In this document: in pieces, positions 17,140-24,452 of the stretch
How positions within the stretch are numbered: position 1 is the first letter of the stretch
Layout of the letters: each line of letters opens with the position of its first letter
NCBI GenBank assembly: GCA_900553265.1
Contig: USDD01000003.1
Span: 1 to 50,895, forward strand
Direction: 5' to 3'
Origin: an uncultured Eubacteriales bacterium
GTDB lineage: Bacteria > Bacillota > Clostridia > Christensenellales > Aristaeellaceae
DNA: 50,895 bases
The notes under the pieces: model-generated
Seen by the model: only the letters and a program-made list of their open reading frames with translations
Databases searched by the model: none
What the model was told of the DNA's origin: nothing
Made by a program: the position numbers and the translations under genes

Positions 17140-18294
17140 TCAGTCGCTGAACGGGCCCTCTGCGGCCGCGCCGTCAGCGGTGTAGACGATGACCGACATG
17201 CCCAGACGCACGTCGGGGGTCGCGCTCGCGTCAAAGTTGATGTAGGCGCTGTATTGCGCCATCGCCGAGGAGGACGAGGAGGACGCGCCGTCGCCGCCCG
17301 CGCCGGCGTTCACGTGGGAGATAGACTCGACGACGCCCTCGGCGCGCTGAGTGCCCTCCGTGTCCCAGTCGAACTCGATGGATACCTTGTCGCCCTCGCG
17401 CAGATCGCGCAGATCCAGCTCGGAGACCAGCATTTCGATCTGGAACGAGCCCTCGGGATAGACGGTGATGAGCTTCGCGCCCTTGGCCGCCGCGGAGCCG
17501 GGTGTGACGTCCACGCTGGCCACCACGCCGGCCACATTGGAGACGATGGCGTTGTCCATGGCATACAGGCCGTCCAGCGGGCCCTCGACGGTTTCGAACA
17601 GCAGCTCGCCGCGCTCCACCGTGTCGCCCACCTGAACGTGCATCTTCAACACGCTGCCCGAGCCCTTCACGGCGATGGCGGCGTTCTGCTGAACGGTGCC
17701 GCGGCCGATGCGGCTGTTGTTGTCGTAATCCGTGCTGCGGAAGATGCCCACGGTCTCGCCCATGTAGAACTCGCCGCCGATGACCTCCAGCTTGTAGGGC
17801 GTGTTGCCGGACTCGTCCACGTCGGACACGGCGGTCACCACAGCGGTTCCCGTGTGGGAGCCGTCCTTGGTGCAGGACAGATACACCTCTTCGCCGATGT
17901 GGATGTACTTGGTCGAGCTGCTGTTGTATGCCTTCTCGGTGGTGGCGGAAATCATGTAGCGGTTGGTCGGCTCGATGTAGAGATCCGCGCCGTAGCGCGC
18001 CTCCACGCCCTCCACCGTGTCGCCCTCTTTGGCGAACACGCCGCTGACGGTGCCGTCCGCCGAGGCGTAGACCTTGGTGGTGGCGATGGTCGCCACCGGG
18101 TCTCCCACGGCCACGGGATCGCCCACTCGCAGATCCACCTTGTCCACCAGCCCGCCGAAGGGGGCCAGCACCGCCGCGGTCTCGGACGCGACGACCTTTC
18201 CATTAAAGGAAAGCTCGGCCAGCGCCCCGGCGGAGGTCAGGGTCAGCGCCAGAACCAGCGCCAGCATTCCTCTTCCCAGTTTCTTCACATTCAT
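17140..18294 (-). CDS. Secreted HlyD-like adaptor with two barrel-sandwich domains
   Basis: A 384-aa protein with a cleavable signal peptide (MNVKKLGRGMLALVLALTLT, cleaved near GALA-E). It shows two lipoyl-like barrel-sandwich patterns: LAPFGGLVDKVDLRVGDPVA (about 43-62), and KGSGSVLKMHVQVGDTVERG with SNVAGVVASVDVTPG (about 208-265). A beta-barrel region follows (MLVSELDLRDLREGDKVSIEF). There is a short poly-Ser tract near 337-342. Unlike the adaptor at 9289-10626 it has no retained membrane anchor. It lies 11 bp after the Ig/PT-repeat gene and 42 bp before the first binding protein. Its placement beside an importer rather than an exporter is the odd feature. Lipoyl-lysine modification is not expected, since the ETDK-type motif is absent. 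Confidence 0.75.
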   Translation of the reverse strand: MNVKKLGRGMLALVLALTLTSAGALAELSFNGKVVASETAAVLAPFGGLVDKVDLRVGDPVAVGDPVATIATTKVYASADGTVSGVFAKEGDTVEGVEARYGADLYIEPTNRYMISATTEKAYNSSSTKYIHIGEEVYLSCTKDGSHTGTAVVTAVSDVDESGNTPYKLEVIGGEFYMGETVGIFRSTDYDNNSRIGRGTVQQNAAIAVKGSGSVLKMHVQVGDTVERGELLFETVEGPLDGLYAMDNAIVSNVAGVVASVDVTPGSAAAKGAKLITVYPEGSFQIEMLVSELDLRDLREGDKVSIEFDWDTEGTQRAEGVVESISHVNAGAGGDGASSSSSSAMAQYSAYINFDASATPDVRLGMSVIVYTADGAAAEGPFSD

Positions 18295-18305
18295 TCCTCC
18301 GATCC

Positions 18306-20393
18306 TCAGCGCGCGCCCGGGGCGGCGTCCTCTTCGGCAAAGTAGCTCGCATAGGGCGCGAGCATCAGCTCGGACGGCCCGAGGAGCACATGATAGTAGT
18401 ACATTTCGCCCTTCTGTTCGGCGGTGAGCACGTATTTCTCCTCCTCAACCTGCACCTGAATGGCCAGATCGCAGCTGGCGGAGCGGTCGAACTCGGACAG
18501 CGCCGGAATGCTGTCGGGATCGAGATTGAAGGTCATGGCCACAGTGTACTCAAACTTCTTGTTGGCCGTGCCCAGCATCTTCAGCTCGGTGTACTTCGTG
18601 CCGCCGGTGAATCCCTCGGTGGGGAGCACGGCCATGTCGCCGCGCACCTTCAGCGCCAGCTGCTTCACACCGCTGTTCTCCAGCAGGCGGAGCACCTCGC
18701 CGTTGAGCTTCCAGCGATACTCGAAGCGGTCGCCCAGATTTTCCTCCTCCACGGCGGTGAGCACCAGCGTGTCCGGGCGCGCCATCTTATCGGAGGCCGC
18801 GGCCGCGTCGCCGCTTTCCTCCCTCGCCCACGCCTCCAGATCGGCGGTGAACCGCGCCGCGTGGTCGGCGGGAATCTCCATACCCTCGGCGTTGGCCAGC
18901 TCCAGCGTAAGGCCGAGTTCCTTTCCGTCGATGGTCAGCGCCTGCATCGGCTCGTCGGAAAGCAGCAGCTCCAGCGCGTTGTAGCGCTCATCCTTGGGCG
19001 TCTCCTGATCGTTCTTGGCATGCTGCTTGGCGGGGGTTCCGTCTCCGCCGCCACCGCCGCCGCCTCCACCGCCGCCGCTGGATATCTTGTCCAGCGTATA
19101 GGCCTCGGTGGAAACCCAGACGTTGCCGGCCGCGTCGCGCACCTGAACCATGCCCTCGCCCAGCGTCGTCTTCTTGGAAACCGTGTAGACGTAGCTCTCC
19201 GAGCCGTCCCAGTCGATCCACGTGCTGCCGCCGTCCAGCGAGAGCGTCTGCACACCGGAGACCGCGTCCGCCGCGTCGATGCGCAGCGTGTAGCTCGCCG
19301 ACTCATCCGCCATCGCCGTCACCTCGGGCGCGGCGGTGTCGATCTGCACGGTATAGCGCTCGGAGGCAGCCACGATGTCGCCCTCCTCGTTGAGAATGGC
19401 GAAGCGCACGGTGTACACGCCCTCGGCCTCGGGAACGTAGGTGTTCTCGGACAGCACGAAGATGCGCTCGTCGTAGATCACCACGGCGTAAGACCAGTTC
19501 TTTCCCTCGGGAATGCCCGACAGCGTAAACTCCGGCTTCTGAGTGTTCCACTCGCCGGGGCGAAAATTGCCCATGTCCACGGTCAGCTGCACGTCCTCGG
19601 GCTGCTCGGTGGGCTGCGGCTCGTCGGGAACCTTCAGCACCTGAAGCCACAGGTCGGCAGCCGCGTCGTCCTGAGCCTGTTCAAATTCCTTCCAGTCCAG
19701 CTCCACGGGTGCTTCCTCGCTCAGCGCGGGATCCTGACCATAGGCCGCCACGCGATACTTGCCGTCCACAAACAGCTTCTCGTCGGCCTTGAAGATGAGC
19801 TGGGACAGCCGCTTCAGCGGAGCCTTCTCCACCTTCATCACGTCCGGCAGCCGCAGGAAAACTTCCGTGTTTTCCGGAGCGTAAGCGATCACGTCGGCGA
19901 GCTTGCCATAGATCACGCCCTGTTCGCAGGCCATCCACGCCTCGGCCTCCGCGGGGATCTGCGCGTCCGTCTCCACAAGGGTCAGCCCCTCGGGCAGCGG
20001 CGCGGCGGTGGGCGCTTCCGTGGGATTGGCGCCGGGTTCGGTCGACGGCGCGTCCGTCGGATTGACGCTGGGTTCGGCGCTCGGCTCCGTCGAAGGCTCG
20101 GCGCTGGGTTCAGTGCTGGGTTCACTCGACGGCTCAGTGCTCGGTTCCGCCGATGGCTCGGTACTCGGCTCCGTCGACGGCTCGCTGCTCGGCTCGTCCG
20201 ACGGCTCAGTGCTCGGCTCCGTCGACGGCTCCTGCGCGGGAGTCTGCGTCTCCACGGGGGCTTCGCTGGGCTGCGTCTCCGGGGCGACGGGCTGCTCCAC
20301 CACCGTCTCGGCGGCGGGCGCTTCCGCGGCCAGTCCCATGGCCGGCTGGAGCAGCAGTCCAAGCACGATCGCCACGGTCAATACTCTTTTCAT
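18306..20393 (-). CDS. Secreted PT-repeat and Ig-like protein, unknown function
   Basis: A 695-aa protein with signal peptide MKRVLTVAIVLGLLLQPAMG and cleavage near GLAA. Residues about 45-130 are a low-complexity spacer of PSTE/PSAE/PSDE units. Residues about 290-420 contain Ig-like beta sandwich features (TVQIDTAAPEVTAMADES, VQVRDAAGNVWVSTEAY). A glycine tract of 11 residues near 440 separates these from a C-terminal domain of about 250 residues that I do not recognise. No sortase signal or C-terminal membrane anchor is present. It is the first gene of the cluster that encodes adaptors, binding proteins and permeases. A cell-surface spacer or scaffold role is plausible but unproven. Confidence 0.65.
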   Translation of the reverse strand: MKRVLTVAIVLGLLLQPAMGLAAEAPAAETVVEQPVAPETQPSEAPVETQTPAQEPSTEPSTEPSDEPSSEPSTEPSTEPSAEPSTEPSSEPSTEPSAEPSTEPSAEPSVNPTDAPSTEPGANPTEAPTAAPLPEGLTLVETDAQIPAEAEAWMACEQGVIYGKLADVIAYAPENTEVFLRLPDVMKVEKAPLKRLSQLIFKADEKLFVDGKYRVAAYGQDPALSEEAPVELDWKEFEQAQDDAAADLWLQVLKVPDEPQPTEQPEDVQLTVDMGNFRPGEWNTQKPEFTLSGIPEGKNWSYAVVIYDERIFVLSENTYVPEAEGVYTVRFAILNEEGDIVAASERYTVQIDTAAPEVTAMADESASYTLRIDAADAVSGVQTLSLDGGSTWIDWDGSESYVYTVSKKTTLGEGMVQVRDAAGNVWVSTEAYTLDKISSGGGGGGGGGGGDGTPAKQHAKNDQETPKDERYNALELLLSDEPMQALTIDGKELGLTLELANAEGMEIPADHAARFTADLEAWAREESGDAAAASDKMARPDTLVLTAVEEENLGDRFEYRWKLNGEVLRLLENSGVKQLALKVRGDMAVLPTEGFTGGTKYTELKMLGTANKKFEYTVAMTFNLDPDSIPALSEFDRSASCDLAIQVQVEEEKYVLTAEQKGEMYYYHVLLGPSELMLAPYASYFAEEDAAPGAR
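20015..20250. repeat. In-frame PSTEPS-type codon repeat
   Basis: A tract of imperfect 12-bp units (CGGCTCNGTGCT-like on the plus strand) encodes alternating Pro-Ser-Thr/Ala/Asp-Glu residues on the minus strand. It is part of the secreted protein at 18306-20393. Codon variation between units shows that it is not a recent perfect expansion. Confidence 0.8.
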
Positions 20394-20564
20394 TTGAATT
20401 TCCTTCCTCTCTTCGCGTTTTTCGAAGAATTGATTTCATCCGCAATCTTACACCTATTGGACACCCAAAAAGGTGTTTTTGTTCGCGCTTTACCAACATT
20501 TTTCCTTACCCGCGGAAATCAGTCCATCGAAACAAGTTTTTCGCCGCCGCGGGCCATGTTATGG

Positions 20565-20593
20565 TTGATGTTTTGGACGATTCCAGTTATAAT
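20565..20593 (+). promoter_or_regulatory. SigA promoter of the ROK operon
   Basis: TTGATG (20565-20570), 17-bp spacer, TATAAT (20588-20593). It lies 61 bp upstream of the ROK start codon in the 261-bp divergent gap. I could not find an equally good promoter for the leftward gene at 20393. Confidence 0.75.
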
Positions 20594-20654
20594 AATAATG
20601 ATATATTCTATGCGCAAATTCTGAATTGCTTCACGGCGGGAGGTCTGGTGGTTT

Positions 20655-21626
20655 ATGAAAAAATACGCAATCGGCATCGACGTGGGCGGAACCAACATCA
20701 ACGTCGGCCTGTTCGACGGCAGCAGGGAGCCTGTGCAGAGCCTTCAATCGCTGACGGACAAGGAGCTGGAGGCCGACCAGCTGATGGATCACCTCGCGGC
20801 GCAGGTGCGCCAGCTGGTGGACGTGGCCGGGCTGTCCATGTCGGACGTCCGCGGTGTGGGCGCGGCCTTTCCTTCCTATATTGATTTCAAAACCGGCGTG
20901 GTGGTGGAGACCAGCAACATCATCTCGCTGAACGACCAGCCGGTGCGCGACATGCTGGCCGAGCGGCTGGATCTGCCCATCTGGCTGGACAACGGCGCCA
21001 ACGCCGCCGCGCTGGCCGAGCACGAGCTGGGCGCAGGCCGCGGCCACGACGACATGATCTACGCCACCATCGCCACCGGCATCGGCGGCGCGCTGATTAT
21101 CAATGGAAAGCTCTACCGCGGCATGCACGGCATGGCGGGCGAGATCGGCCACATGTTCATCTCCGATTCCACCGGCTATCCCTGCTCCTGCGGCGTGACG
21201 GGCTGCGTGCAGTCCATCTCCTCGGGCGTGCACATGGCGCGCTATGTCACCGACCGCATCAAGGAGGGCGTGGACAGCCGCATCCTCGAGCACGCGGGCA
21301 CCATGTCCAACATCGACATGATGGCCGTGGGCAAGGCGCTGAACACCGGCGATTCGCTGGCGCTGGAGGTGGTCAACCGCGGCGCGGAATACCTGGGCCG
21401 CATGTTCCATTCGCTCAATCAGATCTTCGACATCAACGTCTTCGTCTACGGCGGCGGCGTGACCAAGCTGGGCAAGCGGTTCATCGACCGCATCGTCGCC
21501 TCCTACCGCCACTATTCGCTGATGGATCAGAAATACCCGGCGCAGTTCATCCCCGCCGAGCTGGGCGACAACGCCGGCATGATCGGCGCGGCGCTGCTGG
21601 TGCCCAGCGATCCCTTCCGCGACTGA
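20655..21626 (+). CDS. ROK-family sugar kinase (glucokinase-like)
   Basis: Predicted ATP-dependent sugar kinase. The 323-aa protein starts with the phosphate-binding loop GIDVGGTNINVG (residues 7-18). It has the putative catalytic Asp112 in WLDNGANAAAL and the ROK zinc site His166 (GEIGH, 162-166) with Cys177, Cys179 and Cys184 (CSCGVTGC). There is no N-terminal helix-turn-helix, so it is a kinase rather than a NagC-type repressor. The adenosine-region motif VYGGGVTKLG occurs near the C-terminus. It is first in an operon with an oxidoreductase, GlpP and a phosphoesterase. Glucose is the default guess, but ROK substrate specificity varies. Confidence 0.9.
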   Translation: MKKYAIGIDVGGTNINVGLFDGSREPVQSLQSLTDKELEADQLMDHLAAQVRQLVDVAGLSMSDVRGVGAAFPSYIDFKTGVVVETSNIISLNDQPVRDMLAERLDLPIWLDNGANAAALAEHELGAGRGHDDMIYATIATGIGGALIINGKLYRGMHGMAGEIGHMFISDSTGYPCSCGVTGCVQSISSGVHMARYVTDRIKEGVDSRILEHAGTMSNIDMMAVGKALNTGDSLALEVVNRGAEYLGRMFHSLNQIFDINVFVYGGGVTKLGKRFIDRIVASYRHYSLMDQKYPAQFIPAELGDNAGMIGAALLVPSDPFRD

Positions 21627-21685
21627 ACGAGCTTCGTTCCCGCCGCGTCGGCGGCGCGCCATTCGCCTGTAAGGAGGTTATCCAC

Positions 21686-22714
21686 ATGCAAAAGATGCTT
21701 CTCGGAAAGACCGGGCTGTCCCTTTCCCGAACCGGCTTCGGCGCGCTGCCCATTCAGCGCGTGAGCTTCGACGAGGCCGCCGCGCTGCTGAACCGCGCCG
21801 TGGACGCGGGCATTCGCTACATCGACACCGCCCGCGCCTACACCGACAGCGAGGAAAAGATCGGCCGCGCGCTGAGCCGCCGCCGCGGCGAATACGCCGT
21901 CGCCACCAAGACCCACGCCAAGAACGCCGAGGGCTTCTGGAAGGATCTGGAGACGAGCCTGACGATGCTGCGCACCGAGACCATCGACGTGTATCAGTTC
22001 CACAACCCCGGCTTCGTGCCCGTGCCCGGCGGCGAGGACGGTCTCTACGACGCGGCCGTGCAGGCCCGCGCTCAGGGCAAGATTCGCTTCATCGGCATCA
22101 CCCAGCACTCCATCGACCGCGCCGAGCAGGCTGTGGAGTCCGGGCTATACGACACGCTGCAGTATCCCTTCAACCATCTGGCCACCAATCGGGAGGTCAG
22201 GCTGGTTCGGCGCTGCGCGGAGCGCGGCGTGGGCTTCGTGGCCATGAAGGCCCTCTCCGGCGGACTGGTGACCGACGCGCGCGCGCCCTTCGTCTATCTG
22301 TCCGAGTTCGAAAACGTGCTGCCCATCTGGGGCTTTCAGCACATGTGGGAGCTGGAGCAGCTTCTGAAGCTGTCCGAGAATCCGCCGAAGAACGACCCGG
22401 AAATTCAGGCGGTCATCGAAAAGGATCGCGCGGAGCTGGTGGGCGCGTTCTGCCGCAGCTGCGGCTACTGCCTGCCCTGCCCCGCGGGCATTCAGATTCC
22501 CCAGGCCAACCGCATGAAGCAGCTGCTGGGCCGCGCAGTCTGGCAGGACTACGTCACGCCCCACTGGCAGGAGGAAATGGAGAAGATCGAGGGCTGCGTC
22601 CACTGCGGCCAGTGCGCCAAGCGCTGCCCTTACGATCTGAAGCCCTTCGAAACACTGCCCGAGCAGCTGAAGTACTATCGCGAATTCGTCCGGCAGCACG
22701 CCGGTCAGAACTGA
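21686..22714 (+). CDS. Aldo/keto reductase with C-terminal 4Fe-4S ferredoxin domain
   Basis: Predicted NAD(P)H-linked oxidoreductase, 342 aa. The catalytic tetrad of aldo/keto reductases is visible as Asp47, Tyr52, Lys75 and His106 (YIDTARAYT, ATKTHA, QFHNPG). The C-terminus carries a cysteine-rich ferredoxin-like segment: CRSCGYCLPCPAGI at about 254-267 and CVHCGQCAKRCPYD at about 303-316. This matches the fused AKR/ferredoxin family common in anaerobes. The ribosome site AAGGAGG precedes the ATG. It lies 59 bp after the ROK gene and 35 bp before glpP. The substrate is unknown. Confidence 0.92.
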   Translation: MQKMLLGKTGLSLSRTGFGALPIQRVSFDEAAALLNRAVDAGIRYIDTARAYTDSEEKIGRALSRRRGEYAVATKTHAKNAEGFWKDLETSLTMLRTETIDVYQFHNPGFVPVPGGEDGLYDAAVQARAQGKIRFIGITQHSIDRAEQAVESGLYDTLQYPFNHLATNREVRLVRRCAERGVGFVAMKALSGGLVTDARAPFVYLSEFENVLPIWGFQHMWELEQLLKLSENPPKNDPEIQAVIEKDRAELVGAFCRSCGYCLPCPAGIQIPQANRMKQLLGRAVWQDYVTPHWQEEMEKIEGCVHCGQCAKRCPYDLKPFETLPEQLKYYREFVRQHAGQN

Positions 22715-22749
22715 GCCCAAATCCGCATCCATTAAAGGAGGGAGCGTTT

Positions 22750-23319
22750 TTGCAGGAATTGCTCAAGCAGCTCCAGAAGCACCCCGTCATTCCCGCCGCG
22801 CGGACGCTGGAGGCCGTGCGGCGCGCATCCGACACGCCCGCCGCCGCCATCTTTCTGCTGGGCGGCTCCATTCTGACGCTGCCGGAGATGATTCAGACCG
22901 CCCGCGATTGCGGCAAGCGTGCCTTCGTCCATCTCGATCTGGCCGAGGGACTGGGCCGGGACGAGGCCGCCGTGCGCTGGTGCATGGAGACGCTGCACGC
23001 CGACGGGCTGATCTCCACGCGCCCCGCGCTGCTGAAAGCCGCGTCGGAGCTGGGCGCGATCACCATCCAGCGCCTGTTTCTGATGGACTCCACGTCCTTC
23101 GAGCACGGCAAGCGCATGCTGCGCAACACGCCGCCGGACATGGCCGAGGTGCTGCCGGGCATCGCGCCCAAGGCCATCCGCCAGCTCTGCGAGGTGCTGG
23201 ACAAGCCGGTCATCGCCGGCGGACTGGTCAGCGAGCCGCGGGAAATCGCGCTGGCGCTCCAGTCCGGCGCGACGGCGGTGTCCGTGGGCGACGAAAAGCT
23301 CTGGTCCATCACGCTATGA
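22750..23319 (+). CDS. glpP: Glycerol-3-phosphate responsive antiterminator family protein
   Basis: A 189-aa TIM-barrel-type protein of the GlpP family, which in Bacillus binds glycerol-3-phosphate and leader mRNA to allow expression of glycerol genes. Recognisable segments are IPAARTLEAV, LGGSILTLPEMI, VHLDLAEGLGRDEAAV, GLISTRPALLKAA, EVLPGIAPKA and KPVIAGGLVSEPREI. The start is a TTG at 22750 preceded by a very strong AAAGGAGGGAG site. The open frame runs further upstream, but that part is inside the preceding gene. It overlaps the phosphoesterase gene by 4 bp. No glpF, glpK or glpD gene is in the window, so its RNA target here is unknown. Confidence 0.88.
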   Translation: MQELLKQLQKHPVIPAARTLEAVRRASDTPAAAIFLLGGSILTLPEMIQTARDCGKRAFVHLDLAEGLGRDEAAVRWCMETLHADGLISTRPALLKAASELGAITIQRLFLMDSTSFEHGKRMLRNTPPDMAEVLPGIAPKAIRQLCEVLDKPVIAGGLVSEPREIALALQSGATAVSVGDEKLWSITL

Positions 23320-24107
23320 GCCGCTTCTTTCCAAAGGCCGATCACTGGATTTCCGGCGCGGCCTTTTCCGAGCCCTTCGCGTCCGTCTCCCGGATTTACG
23401 GCGCGCCCGCCGGACTGGACGGCATGGTCGCGCTGTTCGCCTCGGACTTTCACCTGCGCCCGTCCATGGACGCGCGGAAGCTGGCGCAGTGCTTAATCGA
23501 TCAGCGCGCAGATCTGGTGCTGCTGGGCGGCGATCTGGCCGACACGCGCAGGCAGGCGCTTCGGCTCCTCTACGCGCTGCGCAATCTGCGCGCGCCCATG
23601 GGCGTCTTCGCCGTGCCGGGCAACAACGACGTCGAGGCCTTCGGCTCCATGGACGGCCTTCGCGCGGCGCTGAGGGAAATTAACGCCCAGCTGCTGGTCA
23701 ACGAAAGCGCGCTCTGCCTGCGAAGCGGCGCGCGTCTGGCCGTCGGCGGCGCGGACGAGCCGCGCTACGGCCGGCCCTCGCCGGAGAAAATCTTCCACGA
23801 GGACGCGGACTATCGCATTCTGCTGAGCCATTATCCATTAAAAACCATGCTCGCCGCGAAGCCCGACCTGATGCTCAGCGGCCACACCCACGGCGGTCAG
23901 TTCAATCTCTTCGGCCTCACGCCCTACGCCGTGGGCTTCGAGCGCTTCGGCGCGCGCAATTTTCCCCCGCTGCTCGTCAGCGGCGAGGCGGACTTCGGCC
24001 CGTGCCGCGTGATGGTGAGCAAGGGCGTCGGCTCCAGCCGCATCCCGCTGCGCGTCGGCGTGCGCCCGGAGATTCACCGCGTCGAATTTTTCAGTGCGGC
24101 CAAATGA
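23316..24107 (+). CDS. Calcineurin-like metallophosphoesterase (YkuE-like)
   Basis: Binuclear metal phosphoesterase, 263 aa. The five family motifs are present: FASDFH (Asp44, His46), GGDLAD (Asp73), PGNND (residues 101-105, with Asn where His is more common), LSHYP, and GHTHGGQF. The arrangement resembles YkuE-type membrane or surface phosphoesterases, but I see no convincing signal peptide. The start ATG overlaps the glpP stop (ATGA), so translation is coupled. It is the last gene of the ROK operon; a consensus promoter for the 6S RNA follows 25 bp later. The substrate is unknown. Confidence 0.9.
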   Translation: MSRFFPKADHWISGAAFSEPFASVSRIYGAPAGLDGMVALFASDFHLRPSMDARKLAQCLIDQRADLVLLGGDLADTRRQALRLLYALRNLRAPMGVFAVPGNNDVEAFGSMDGLRAALREINAQLLVNESALCLRSGARLAVGGADEPRYGRPSPEKIFHEDADYRILLSHYPLKTMLAAKPDLMLSGHTHGGQFNLFGLTPYAVGFERFGARNFPPLLVSGEADFGPCRVMVSKGVGSSRIPLRVGVRPEIHRVEFFSAAK

Positions 24108-24131
24108 CGGCAAGAAATTTTTCCGCCCCCA

Positions 24132-24160
24132 TTGACAACGCGCCGCTTCTCGTCTATAAT
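24132..24160 (+). promoter_or_regulatory. Consensus SigA promoter of the 6S RNA gene
   Basis: TTGACA (24132-24137), 17-bp spacer, TATAAT (24155-24160), a perfect consensus. Initiation is expected near 24167, just ahead of the conserved 6S 5' region. Confidence 0.9.
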
Positions 24161-24166
24161 AAAAGC

Positions 24167-24392
24167 TGTTCAAGGGTTTGATTGTCCTGGGGTGTGCGTT
24201 AGCCGAAGCTTTTACCCACAGATTCATAAAAGGATTCCGGGTCGACTGGCGGATGTCAGGCCCCCGATCTTCGGATCGCCAGGGGAAGGCAGAAAGTCGT
24301 CGCAGGTCTCCGCCCTGCCAGAGCGGCGGGTGAAAAAGCGTAGGCAGACGGCACTCATGGGATATCTTTTCGGAGCTCGCATGCGGGTTCCG
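24167..24392 (+). ncRNA. ssrS: 6S RNA
   Basis: Non-coding RNA that mimics an open promoter and sequesters housekeeping RNA polymerase. The 5' side has GTCCTGGGGTGTGCGTTAGC (24185-24204) and the 3' side GGCAGACGGCACTCATGGGA (near 24343-24362), which pair imperfectly to close the molecule as in other 6S RNAs. GCTTTTACCC near 24208-24217 pairs with GGGTGAAAAAGC on the 3' side, just outside the large central bubble. The terminal hairpin CGATC-TTCG-GATCG is clear, and a small GCAGG/CCTGC hairpin lies in the 3' strand of the bubble, another 6S hallmark. A perfect promoter and a terminator bound the gene. I considered other structured RNAs (SRP, RNase P, T-box) and saw none of their signatures. Confidence 0.82.
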
Positions 24393-24400
24393 ATTTTTTT
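24371..24400 (+). terminator. Rho-independent terminator of the 6S RNA gene
   Basis: CGGAGCTCGC (24371-24380) pairs, with two G-U pairs, to GCGGGTTCCG (24383-24392). A run of seven T follows (24394-24400). Confidence 0.85.
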
Positions 24401-24412
24401 AAGATGAAATTC

Positions 24413-24428
24413 GTTCTTCCAGAAGAAC
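24413..24428. promoter_or_regulatory. Palindrome upstream of the GH123-like gene
   Basis: GTTCTTC-CA-GAAGAAC is a perfect 7+2+7 inverted repeat between the 6S terminator and the ribosome site AAGGAGG of the next gene. It could be an operator or an mRNA hairpin. I found no good promoter between the terminator and the gene. Confidence 0.45.
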
Positions 24429-24452
24429 ATACTTATTTAAGGAGGCTTCCCC

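Noticed and set aside
20015..20250. Second repeat tract considered as a CRISPR array
   Set aside because: Same reasoning: an in-frame low-complexity protein repeat without spacers.
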